From Candidatus Bathyarchaeota archaeon (GTDB taxonomy: Archaea; Thermoproteota; Bathyarchaeia; 40CM-2-53-6), in contig VBBQ01000018.1 of NCBI GenBank assembly GCA_005888755.1, positions 21,609-33,153 of the forward strand: a DNA stretch of 11,545 nt, read 5' to 3'. A program made the position numbers and the translations under genes. Each line of letters opens with the position of its first letter. Position 1 is the stretch's first letter. Positions 6,046-11,545 of the stretch are shown here, one piece after another. The notes below the pieces were generated by a model, which worked only from the letters and a program-made list of their open reading frames with translations, made no database searches and was not told where the DNA came from.

Positions 6046-6356
6046 CTGAAAAAAAGACGAATTGTATCGATAGCCGAGTTCAGTATCCACTCCATTGGGA
6101 CTGGGACAAGCGTTAGCCGATACGTTAAGCGAGCGCTACAAGCGATCTCCAAAATTGAGGGGTTGGAGTATTAGGTCACCCCAATGGCGACAATCCTGGA
6201 AGCTCAGGACGTTCGAACAATACTCTGGGCTGTTGAAGCCTCACGTGAGGCAGTTCGGTCGATGGTGGAAAGAGAATCTCCTCGACTCTTAGGATCGATG
6301 AGCGTCTGGATAAACCGAGAACTATGAAAGACAAGACTGAAAGCGTCAAGGACTGA
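6046..6356 (+). pseudogene. DUF77 / MTH1187-type thiamine-binding protein gene, interrupted
   Basis: Reading from CTG 6046 gives IVSIAEFSIHSIGTGTSVSR, then YVKRALQAISKIEGLEY, then TAG (6172-6174), and in the same frame VTPMATILEAQDVRTILWAV and EASREAVRSMV. At about 6265-6268 the frame shifts, and the neighbouring frame continues GKRISSTLRIDERLDKPRTM, then KDKTESVKD and TGA at 6354. Joined, this is a full-length (about 103-residue) DUF77 protein: AEFSIxPIGTGTSVS, TPMxTILE and the R-IDxRLDKPxTMxDKxxSV end are all present. These small beta-alpha proteins (YkoF/MTH1187 type) bind thiamine or related molecules as oligomers. Lesions are one nonsense codon (CAG to TAG would restore YQVTPM) and loss of one G in what was probably GGG. 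The expected start is CTG, not ATG. Either a dead gene or sequencing errors. Confidence 0.75.
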
Positions 6357-6369
6357 TTGAGTCTATCCC

Positions 6370-6573
6370 TTATTCTAGCCGTTTGAACAGGCTCTGCATG
6401 AAGCGTATCGGGATTGGTTGTCCGCTGCGGCTGGTTTCGTAGTAGGTCTTGCACAGGTCGCACTGCCACACCTCCATGTCACGGATTTGAGCTGGAGCAC
6501 CAGCTTCGAAGTCTTCTTGCACTATGTATCGCCCGACGAAGTCGAGTTGCAGGTCGCACTTTGGACATTTCAA
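6370..6573 (-). CDS. Small four-cysteine zinc-ribbon protein downstream of thioredoxin reductase
   Basis: 67 residues, ATG at 6573. Two knuckles are visible: MKCPKC at 1-6 (Cys3, Cys6) and WQCDLC at 36-41 (Cys38, Cys41), enough for one zinc site. Between them is an acidic stretch (QEDFEAGAPAQIRDMEV), and the protein ends in a basic tail (PIRFMQSLFKRLE). The gene begins 11 bases after the trxB stop on the same strand, so the two are almost surely one transcript. Family not recognised. The layout is like many archaeal zinc ribbons of 60-70 residues. The linkage suggests a redox- or metal-related role, perhaps as a client or partner of the reductase, but this is an inference from position only. 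Confidence 0.72.
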   Translation of the reverse strand: MKCPKCDLQLDFVGRYIVQEDFEAGAPAQIRDMEVWQCDLCKTYYETSRSGQPIPIRFMQSLFKRLE

Positions 6574-6584
6574 GACTATGAGGC

Positions 6585-7505
6585 TCAGTTCTTGTAATGT
6601 TCGCCGATGAACCTGTCAGCGTCCATCGCTGCTTTGCAGCCGTCAGATGCTGCTGTGATCGCCTGCCTATACCTGAAGTCTCGCACGTCTCCTGCCGCAA
6701 ATACTCCTGGCACGTTCGTCTCGGTCTCTTTGTGTGTGATGATGTAGCCTTTGGGGTCGAGATCTATTTGTCCTTTGAAGATCGAAGTGTTTGGTTCGTA
6801 GCCGATCGCCACGAACACCCCGTCTGTCTTGAGAAGCTGTTCCTTTCCAGTTTTGAGGTTCTTGCTCCTGACCCCTGTAACGTTGCTGTCTCCTAGAACT
6901 TCTTTCACGACCGAATCCCAGACGAAGCCTATTTTCGGGTTCTTTAGGGAACGTTCCTGCATTATTTGACTGGCTCGTAACTTGTCCCTACGATGGACAA
7001 CGGTGACTTTTTTCGTGATATTCGCAAGAAACGTCGCTTCTTCCATCGCCGTGTCTCCGCCACCTACCACGACCACATCTTTTTCCTTGAAGAAGTAGCC
7101 ATCGCATGTCGCGCAACTGGAGACTCCGTGTCCCCTGAACTTGGTTTCCGAGGGGATTCCGAGCCACTTTGCGTTTGCACCAGTGCTTATGATCACCGTC
7201 TTTCCTTCGTATGTCTTCTTACCGACGGTCACGTTGAATGGCCTGGACCTAAAATCAACATTTGAGGCATCGTCGTAGACAATTTCTGGACCGAATCTTT
7301 CAGCTTGCTTCCTCATTTGTTCCATCAGTTCGGGTCCAACTATCGATTCAGGAAACCCGGGGAAGTTTTCTACATCAGATGTGAGCATCAACTGGCCTCC
7401 GGGGATCGAGCCCGCGATGAGCAGGGTTTTTCTTCCCGCTCGGCATGAGTAGATCGCGGCCGTGTAGCCCGCTGATCCTGACCCGATAATGATCACGTCG
7501 TACAT
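6585..7505 (-). CDS. trxB: Thioredoxin reductase (NADPH- and FAD-dependent)
   Basis: 306 residues if started at ATG 7505 (MYDVIIIGSGSAGYTAAIYS). The N-terminal FAD-binding GxGxxG is GSGSAG at 8-13. The redox-active pair is Cys131-Ala-Thr-Cys134 followed by DG. The NADPH domain has GGGDTAMEEA at 148-157 and the phosphate-recognising HRRDKLRA at 171-178. The second FAD motif is VFAAGDVRD with RQAITAASDG near the end. Length and order match bacterial-type low-molecular-weight TrxB, which passes electrons from NADPH to thioredoxin in the cytoplasm. A TTG at 7532 would add nine residues, but a TATA-like box lies at 7534-7543, so ATG 7505 is the better start. It shares a transcript with the small zinc ribbon and is divergent from the UPF0173 gene. 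Confidence 0.93.
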   Translation of the reverse strand: MYDVIIIGSGSAGYTAAIYSCRAGRKTLLIAGSIPGGQLMLTSDVENFPGFPESIVGPELMEQMRKQAERFGPEIVYDDASNVDFRSRPFNVTVGKKTYEGKTVIISTGANAKWLGIPSETKFRGHGVSSCATCDGYFFKEKDVVVVGGGDTAMEEATFLANITKKVTVVHRRDKLRASQIMQERSLKNPKIGFVWDSVVKEVLGDSNVTGVRSKNLKTGKEQLLKTDGVFVAIGYEPNTSIFKGQIDLDPKGYIITHKETETNVPGVFAAGDVRDFRYRQAITAASDGCKAAMDADRFIGEHYKN

Positions 7506-7533
7506 CGTATATCTCAAATATCGCTTATCCAAT

Positions 7534-7543
7534 GATTTATGGG
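7534..7543 (-). promoter_or_regulatory. TATA-like box for trxB
   Basis: On the minus strand CCCATAAATC lies about 30-38 bases before the ATG at 7505, giving a predicted leader of only a few bases. It also argues against the TTG at 7532. Confidence 0.45.
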
Positions 7544-7570
7544 TATTCTCGAACCGCCGTTTTCTGGAAG

Positions 7571-7581
7571 GCTTATTTATC
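7571..7581 (+). promoter_or_regulatory. TATA-like box for the UPF0173-rhodanese operon
   Basis: GCTTATTTATC, one of the best TATA-like elements in the window, lies about 38 bases before the TTG at 7614. Predicted transcription start is near 7602-7606, leaving a leader of about 10 bases that includes a GTGAGG Shine-Dalgarno-like site (7604-7609) four bases before the start codon. Confidence 0.55.
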
Positions 7582-7583
7582 GA

Positions 7584-7597
7584 AGAGTCGAGACTCT
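7584..7597. promoter_or_regulatory. Perfect 14-base palindrome, candidate operator
   Basis: AGAGTC-GA-GACTCT. It begins three bases after the TATA-like box and ends before the predicted transcription start, the usual place for archaeal repressor binding. It sits in the divergent region between trxB and the UPF0173 gene, so it could control one or both. Confidence 0.45.
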
Positions 7598-7613
7598 AAA
7601 ATTGTGAGGCTGA

Positions 7614-8267
7614 TTGTTCGAGTATCATGGGGTCAAGATCAGTTGGCTCGGGCACGACTCGTTCAGAATCAAGAACGGTAAGACGATAATCATAGACCCG
7701 TTTAAGATCCGGGCCATTCCAGACAAGGCGGACATTCTTCTGGTAAGTCACGAGCATTTCGACCATCTTTCACTCGACGACATCAAGAAGGTTTCTTCGG
7801 ATAAGACGACCATCGTGACGATTCCCGCCGTTAAGAAAGAGCTTTCAAGTATGAAAGTAAAGGAGGTCAAGGCCGTAAAGCCAGGCGACAAAGTAGCATT
7901 CGGGGATATTACCATCGAAGTGGTTCCCGCCTACAACTTGAACAAGTTCCGTGAACCTGGGAAACCATTTCATCCCAAGGAGGATGGAAAAGTTGGCTTC
8001 ATCTTATCGATCAATGGAGTTCGAGTTTACCACGCTGGCGATACAGATCCGATTCCTGAGATGAAAGGTTTCAAGACCGACGTCGCCCTTCTACCCGTCA
8101 GCGGGACGTACGTAATGACACCGGAAGAAGCTGCTGAAGCTACAAGAATGATCAAGCCCAGGCTCGCGATACCAATGCACTATGGAGCCATCGTTGGCTC
8201 CGAAAACGACGCAGAGAAATTTAAGCAGCTGGCCGCCTGTCCGGTGCAGATTCTCAAACCCGAGTAG
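7614..8267 (+). CDS. UPF0173 metallo-beta-lactamase-fold metal-dependent hydrolase
   Basis: 217 residues. TTG at 7614 is chosen for its GTGAGG Shine-Dalgarno-like site and because it yields the family-typical start (GVKISWLGHDSFRI). Metal-binding motifs are HEHFDH at 46-51, D143 in HAGDTD and H189 in PMHY, as in UPF0173 and UlaG-like lactonases. The family-typical NKFREPGKPFHPKEDGKVGF lies at 110-129, and DPF at 28-30 is the usual early loop. Length equals the family norm. The fold hydrolyses esters, lactones or phosphodiesters with two metals in the cytoplasm; the substrate of UPF0173 is not known to me. The rhodanese frame opens a few bases after the stop, so the two are probably co-transcribed. 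The divergent trxB and the palindrome suggest shared control. Confidence 0.9.
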   Translation: MFEYHGVKISWLGHDSFRIKNGKTIIIDPFKIRAIPDKADILLVSHEHFDHLSLDDIKKVSSDKTTIVTIPAVKKELSSMKVKEVKAVKPGDKVAFGDITIEVVPAYNLNKFREPGKPFHPKEDGKVGFILSINGVRVYHAGDTDPIPEMKGFKTDVALLPVSGTYVMTPEEAAEATRMIKPRLAIPMHYGAIVGSENDAEKFKQLAACPVQILKPE

Positions 8268-8280
8268 AATGTAGGAAAAA

Positions 8281-9108
8281 CTGAGGTCTCTGAAAGCCAC
8301 CGTCAGTCCAAGTTGGCTGAGACAGCACCTAGCATCCAAGAACATCGTCGTCCTCGATGCTCGTTCGAGGACCGCCTATTCTAGAGCCCATATTCTCGGA
8401 GCAAGGAATGCCGATCTCTTCCACTACTTCGTTCCCGGAACAGACAAGAAGAGTCTTACCGTATTTCATCGAGACCTTGAGTCGAAACTTGGACGACTCG
8501 GCCTAAGAGGCGACGAGAGAGCAATCGTATACGAGTCTGGGTTCGGAATGCGGGCTGCACGAGTTGCATGGTTGCTCGAGTACGCTGGGATGAGAACTCC
8601 ACTGATGCTTGAGGGCGGCTTTAGAGCCTGGAAGGATTCCAAGTATCCCGTCGAGATGCGAGGAAGAGTCACGGTTCCCACAATTTTCAAAGCTCACCCT
8701 GACCCCTCTGTTCTGGCAACAGCCAGCCATGTTCGCTCTCTCTCCACCTCGCCGACTGGGTTCGTGCTGGACGTGAGAAGCAGGGGAGAATTCGATGGAT
8801 CAGAGAATCGGGAGTGTTGCCCACGCTCAGGAAGAGTACCTGGAGCGGTCTGGTTTGAATGGACCAACTTTCTCAGCGGAAAAGGAGGATTCCGGAGTCG
8901 TCGATCAATCAGCAAACAGCTTCGTTCGATGGGCCTACAGCTTGGCTCTGACATAGCTGTCTATTGTCACCGTGGGGCTCGTGCGGCTGCTGCTTTCTAC
9001 GCGCTAAGGTCAATGGGGTACAGTCGAGCTAGAAATTACGTTGGATCTTGGCACGAATGGTCATCAAAGAAGAACCTTCCCACGGAACTCGGTCGAACAA
9101 AATCCTAG
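8281..9108 (+). CDS. Two-domain rhodanese (thiosulfate/mercaptopyruvate sulfurtransferase type), apparent CTG start
   Basis: About 275 residues, normal for tandem rhodaneses. Domain 1 (about 5-115) reads ATVSPSWLRQHL, NIVVLDARSRTAYSRAHI, and its active-site loop is ESGFGM (85-90), without Cys, so it is structural only. Domain 2 (about 140-260) has FVLDVRSRGEFDG, GRVPGAV and the active loop Cys229-HRGAR, then GSWHEWS. The catalytic Cys would carry a persulfide and move sulfur between donor and acceptor thiols in the cytoplasm. The first ATG in frame is 8548, inside domain 1. The frame is open from just after a TAG at 8272, yet offers only CTG at 8281 and CTG at 8290 before domain 1 begins. AGGA (8273-8276) sits four bases before the first CTG. 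So either CTG is used or the start was mutated or misread. The TAG ends convergently with the DUF72 gene. Confidence 0.85.
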   Translation: MRSLKATVSPSWLRQHLASKNIVVLDARSRTAYSRAHILGARNADLFHYFVPGTDKKSLTVFHRDLESKLGRLGLRGDERAIVYESGFGMRAARVAWLLEYAGMRTPLMLEGGFRAWKDSKYPVEMRGRVTVPTIFKAHPDPSVLATASHVRSLSTSPTGFVLDVRSRGEFDGSENRECCPRSGRVPGAVWFEWTNFLSGKGGFRSRRSISKQLRSMGLQLGSDIAVYCHRGARAAAAFYALRSMGYSRARNYVGSWHEWSSKKNLPTELGRTKS

Positions 9109-10358
9109 TCAGCGATGGTTTTGTCCATCGGCTTTTGAAAGCGCCATGCGTCAGTGTCTTCGTGAATCTGAGTCACCCATCCTAATGCTATTTTCTCAGG
9201 CAGAATCAATACGACTTTCCCAACATGCTTGCACAGCTGCCGAGTCTCGATCGACCTTTCCCAATCTCCACAATCATGGATAATTGTTTTCGGGCCAGAT
9301 TCCATGGTCAAATTGTAGTCGCGAATCTTTGCGACAATTCTCTCAGGACTAGCTGTTTTGACGCTCACGTCATCGTCCGGGATGGCCAGTGCCCGAGCGA
9401 GTCTCGATTCTCCCATCAAAGCACTTAGGAGGTCGATGATTCTTGGGCGGTCGTCGCCGCCTTTGGTCCATTCTCCTAGGCCTTCGGGCCCTTTGCCTTT
9501 TTCCAAGTGGGCTTTGGCCCTGTTGAGGGCTTCACGTTGAGCTGGGGTGAGTTTTCCCAGCATCTGGAGGATCTTGAGTGCGTTTTCTACGGCGTAGCCG
9601 TGGAAGTGGTTGTTGAAGTAGCCATAGGTGGTTTTGACAGAATGGTCTATCTCTTTGACCTGCGGGATCCAAGAGTCTAGTTCCTTTTCCGTGTAGTGGT
9701 AGTCGTACCAAGGGCGTTGTCCGTGCCCGTGCCAGCGGATGTATGCGAAATCGGCCGTTACATGGACTTCTGACGGAAGTAGAGGCTCGTCCACGATTGT
9801 ATAGGCTACGTTGTACTTGGAGAGCATAGGCCATGTTGAGTTTTGCAGCCAAGATTTGTGCCGGAACTCAATTGCGTACTTGAAACCATGTGGAAGAATC
9901 GAGAGAAATCCTTCCAGATGGCCGAGGTCGTACTTGTACCTGGGCGGCATCTGCAGAAGTAGACACCCGAGTTTTCCACTATTATTTAGAGGGAGCATCA
10001 GCTCCGCAAAGCGGTCCAATTCCCTCTCTAGGGAAGGACCGATCTCAGCCAATTTGTCGTGGGTGATTGTCTGCGGGATTTTTGCGCAGAAGAGAAAGTC
10101 TTTGGGAGAGAATTTATTCCAGCCCAGCACTGTTCCCGGCTGGGGGAACGCGTAGAACGTGGAGTCGATCTCTGCAGTAGGAAAAACTTGGGTGTAATGT
10201 TTCAGCTTGCTCTCGGTGGAGGTGGGATAGAAGACTCCTACCCATTCCGGGTAAGACCACCCGGAGGTGCCCAGGAGAAATCGCCCCGTGTTCGCCGACC
10301 TCTTCCCTAAATGTGAAGTTGCAAACCGTCTCAAGAAGGTATGCCCCAAAGTTTTCAT
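9105..10358 (-). CDS. DUF72 protein with a C-terminal SWIM-like zinc-finger extension
   Basis: 417 residues from ATG 10358. Residues about 27-265 are a DUF72 domain (TIM-barrel-like, often annotated as YecE-type): GTSGWSYPEWVGVFYP, AEIDSTFYAFP, FLFCAKIPQTIT, LLQMPP, YAIEFRHKSW, FAYIRWHGHG and YGYFNNHFHGYAVENA are all in order. Plain DUF72 proteins are about 240-280 residues. This one adds about 150: a basic, helical linker (NRAKAHLEKGKGPEGLGEW) and a tail with His361-x-Cys363-x12-Cys376-x-His378 followed by GKVVLILP. That is SWIM zinc-finger-like (CxCxnCxH) with the first Cys replaced by His. SWIM fingers bind nucleic acid or protein. The biochemical role of DUF72 is unknown to me. The 26 residues before the domain are basic and may be over-extended. 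The stop codon overlaps that of the rhodanese gene in CTAG at 9105-9108. Confidence 0.85.
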   Translation of the reverse strand: MKTLGHTFLRRFATSHLGKRSANTGRFLLGTSGWSYPEWVGVFYPTSTESKLKHYTQVFPTAEIDSTFYAFPQPGTVLGWNKFSPKDFLFCAKIPQTITHDKLAEIGPSLERELDRFAELMLPLNNSGKLGCLLLQMPPRYKYDLGHLEGFLSILPHGFKYAIEFRHKSWLQNSTWPMLSKYNVAYTIVDEPLLPSEVHVTADFAYIRWHGHGQRPWYDYHYTEKELDSWIPQVKEIDHSVKTTYGYFNNHFHGYAVENALKILQMLGKLTPAQREALNRAKAHLEKGKGPEGLGEWTKGGDDRPRIIDLLSALMGESRLARALAIPDDDVSVKTASPERIVAKIRDYNLTMESGPKTIIHDCGDWERSIETRQLCKHVGKVVLILPEKIALGWVTQIHEDTDAWRFQKPMDKTIAD

Positions 10359-10373
10359 GGACGCATTCAGAGT

Positions 10374-10383
10374 GGTTAAATCT
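10374..10383. promoter_or_regulatory. TATA-like element in a 48-base divergent promoter
   Basis: GGTTAAATCT on the plus strand is correctly placed (about 28 bases) for leaderless transcription of the gene at 10407. The same bases read AGATTTAACC on the minus strand, about 20 bases before the DUF72 ATG, slightly too close. A second TATA-like core on the minus strand (AGTATAGG, about 10396-10403) may serve DUF72 instead. Confidence 0.4.
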
Positions 10384-10406
10384 AGACGGCCCCCCTATAC
10401 TGGGTC

Positions 10407-10628
10407 ATGAAAGCGAAGGAGGCCGACATCACCTATCGAGACATTGACTTCCTGATCCTAGAGCACCCCTCAGTCAAGCTATGGCTCTGGGACAAACCAG
10501 ACAGCACTATCTACAACAACTACGGGAGAAACCTCGTTTACTTCGCAAAACGATTCAACATCACACCAGAAGAACTACTCAACAAGCGAACAATGAAACC
10601 GATGCGAATCATGGTTAACCAACCTTAG
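10407..10628 (+). CDS. Lone N-terminal (core-binding, SAM-like) domain of a tyrosine-recombinase-type integrase
   Basis: 73 residues from ATG 10407. The segment PSVKLWLWDKPDSTIYNNYG, then RNLVYFAKRFNITPEELL is a typical archaeal integrase or XerA core-binding helix pattern: a W-L block, the ST..Y helix N-cap, a short second helix and the TPEELL loop. A complete enzyme would continue for about 200 residues to the R...HxxR...Y catalytic domain. Here the frame stops at TAG 10628 after a short tail (NKRTMKPMRIMVNQP), and I see no catalytic remnant downstream on this strand. It is therefore either a truncated integrase left by a lost element or a small stand-alone DNA-binding protein. Promoter spacing suggests it is transcribed as a leaderless mRNA. 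Confidence 0.5.
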   Translation: MKAKEADITYRDIDFLILEHPSVKLWLWDKPDSTIYNNYGRNLVYFAKRFNITPEELLNKRTMKPMRIMVNQP

Positions 10629-11152
10629 ATCGAGGTTTTCACTGACCAACGTAAACGTGTTAGTATTAGGGTCAGCAGAGGCCAACGCTGCTAGCTTCGG
10701 AATCTCCGAGCGAAGAGGAAGGCAGAATCTCAGCAAAGCGGCTACATCATGAGGTTCGGGCGTCTTCTCCTTCAGACGCGCGACATATTCTAAGTTAAGA
10801 TTTGGTTGAAAAGCATGAAGCTTCTCAATTCCACCATTGCGAACGAGTGGTGCGTGGCTCCTACGAGGTGCTCCTGAAACGTTGGATCACTTGTAAGTTT
10901 CGACTGACGCTCAGCAAAGTCGCCTTCAGTGATGGAACGGATTCTAGGCATCAATCCCTTTCGGCCCCTTAGAACACTGACATACTCAATTGCGCGTCGA
11001 ATATCTTGGGATAGCTTCGCTTCCACTTCAGGGGCCAGGGGAATGCCTTGAGACCTGATTATATTGATCGCCTCAGCTTCATTGAAGAAACCGAGCATCG
11101 TGATCCAATCTACCGATTGAGGGCGATGTTCCAAGAGTGGGCTAGATCCCAA
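10575..11152 (-). pseudogene. Uncharacterised minus-strand gene with a probable one-base frameshift
   Basis: From TTG 11152 (or TTG 11134, or ATG 11098) the frame reads ITMLGFFNEAEAINIIRSQG, then IPLAPEVEAKLSQDIRRAIE, then FAERQSKLTSDPTFQEHLV, and soon stops (TAG at 10790-10792). A second frame takes over at about 10855-10866: SHAPLVRNGGIEKLHAF, QPNLNLEYVARLKEKTPE, PHDVAALLRFCLPLRSEIPK and a TNTFTLVSENLDL stretch, to TAG at 10575. Adding one base at the GTAGG junction makes one smooth protein of about 190 residues (FQEHLVRSHAPLVRNGG). Codon third positions and residue patterns support both halves. Soluble, helical, no known family. Its 3' end overlaps the convergent integrase-like gene by about 50 bases, which is unusual and may mean the real end is earlier. 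Confidence 0.45.
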
Positions 11153-11288
11153 GACCCTTTTTCACACAATTCTGAAATCCCCTTCCAGTATTTTAGGAAG
11201 AAGGTGGATGAAAGTGACAATACTTTGACCGGTCCGGGTCGCTTCGCTCCCCTTTTTTCCTTGACCCGACACAACCACGGGTTTTCCA

Positions 11289-11414
11289 ATGGCACCTTTC
11301 CGACGCCAACAGAAACACCCGAAGGCATACTATGCCTATCTCCGCGGCAATCCCACGAGATGAATACCGAAGAAGCTTGTCCAACTTCGACATTATGCTA
11401 AAGAGTGGGATTAG
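11289..11414 (+). pseudogene. Possible short basic protein with an in-frame TGA
   Basis: ATG 11289 opens MAPFRRQQKHPKAYYAYLRG, then NPTR, then TGA (11361-11363), then in the same frame IPKKLVQLRHYAKEWD and TAG (11412-11414). Together it would be 41 residues, strongly basic and helical with aromatic residues. The two halves look like one protein, as if a CGA had become TGA, but I do not know a family. The minus strand also has an open frame here (11193-11393, starting MSKLDKLLRYSSRGIAAE), so the coding strand is uncertain. Confidence 0.25.
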
Positions 11415-11419
11415 AGTTA

Positions 11420-11545
11420 ATGAGTACGATGAAATTCACGCTGCTAAGAAAATCCGTACCTGCTTGGCTACTCTTGGTCGCGATCGTAGGTGCAGCTGCT
11501 TCAATATCGATTTATGTCGCAACGAATCTGAAAACGACCACCTCA
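11420..11545 (+). CDS. N-terminal part of a membrane-anchored or secreted protein (cut by window edge)
   Basis: ATG 11420 opens 42 codons without a stop to the window end. Residues 1-15 are basic and polar (MSTMKFTLLRKSVPA). Residues 16-34 form a hydrophobic helix (WLLLVAIVGAAASISIYVA), followed by TNLKTTTS, a Thr-rich start of an outside region. It is a signal anchor or signal peptide, in the same style as the minus-strand protein at the left edge. ATG 11429 is an alternative start. A weak TATA-like stretch (CATTATGCTAAAG, 11391-11403) fits a leaderless mRNA. The rest of the protein lies outside the window, so function cannot be judged. Confidence 0.65.
   Translation, partial: MSTMKFTLLRKSVPAWLLLVAIVGAAASISIYVATNLKTTTS

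Noticed and set aside
6172-6174. TAG read as pyrrolysine or another recoded residue in the DUF77 frame
   Set aside because: Several neighbouring genes end normally with TAG, and the same frame also has an independent one-base shift downstream, so decay or error is simpler.
6585-7265. Plus-strand ORFs of 90-99 codons inside trxB
   Set aside because: They are antisense to a complete, well-conserved enzyme.
7506-7532. TTG at 7532 as the trxB start
   Set aside because: A TATA-like box ends two bases upstream of it, so transcription should start after this codon. ATG 7505 gives the normal family N-terminus.
8548-9108. ATG at 8548 as the start of the sulfurtransferase
   Set aside because: It would begin inside the first rhodanese domain. 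The frame upstream to 8281 carries the missing half of that domain.
9225-10310. Several 60-114-codon ORFs inside the DUF72 gene
   Set aside because: All are shadows of a gene with continuous family motifs.

Overview
The window reads as archaeal chromosome. Promoters are TATA-like elements about 25 bases upstream of starts, several genes look leaderless or start with TTG or GTG, and the recognisable families (DUF2153, DUF77, a DUF72 protein with a SWIM-like tail, a NosD-type surface beta-helix protein, UPF0173) are a mix typical of TACK archaea such as Nitrososphaeria or Bathyarchaeia. The lineage is an inference from protein style. No rRNA, tRNA, CRISPR array or intact insertion sequence was seen.

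Left part (1-2885). A minus-strand envelope protein, cut by the left edge, faces away from a 580-base non-coding stretch. Next comes a tight two-gene unit: an unrecognised helical protein (921-1766) and a 282-residue PIN-domain protein (1778-2626). Middle left (2886-5550). A secreted beta-helix protein is followed by a broken piece of an EVK-type nuclease, a tiny zinc ribbon on the minus strand, a two-helix membrane protein with a damaged 5' end, and a second two-helix membrane protein. Three copies of one composite motif (GTTATSTGYMCC, 12 bases, TAACGTTAA; exact spacing, same strand) lie at 543, 2752 and 5518. They sit before the PIN unit, the beta-helix gene and the DUF2153 gene.

Centre (5551-9108). 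DUF2153 is followed by a DUF77 thiamine-binding-type gene carrying an in-frame TAG and a one-base frameshift. A convergent pair, thioredoxin reductase plus a small zinc ribbon, is divergent from a UPF0173 metallo-hydrolase and a two-domain rhodanese. The divergent promoter holds a perfect palindrome just after one TATA box. The rhodanese has no ATG, GTG or TTG where its N-terminus should begin, only CTG. This block suggests thiol, redox and sulfur housekeeping.

Right part (9105-11545). A DUF72 protein with a SWIM-like zinc-finger tail converges on the rhodanese; the two stop codons overlap in one CTAG. Across a 48-base divergent gap lies a lone N-terminal integrase-like domain, then a frameshifted minus-strand gene, an ambiguous short reading frame, and the start of a membrane-anchored protein cut by the right edge.

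At least five coding frames are interrupted or incomplete next to intact housekeeping genes. This could be real decay in an accessory-rich region or single-base errors in the assembly; the sequence alone cannot decide. The best candidate for something new is the PIN two-gene unit together with the three-copy motif.
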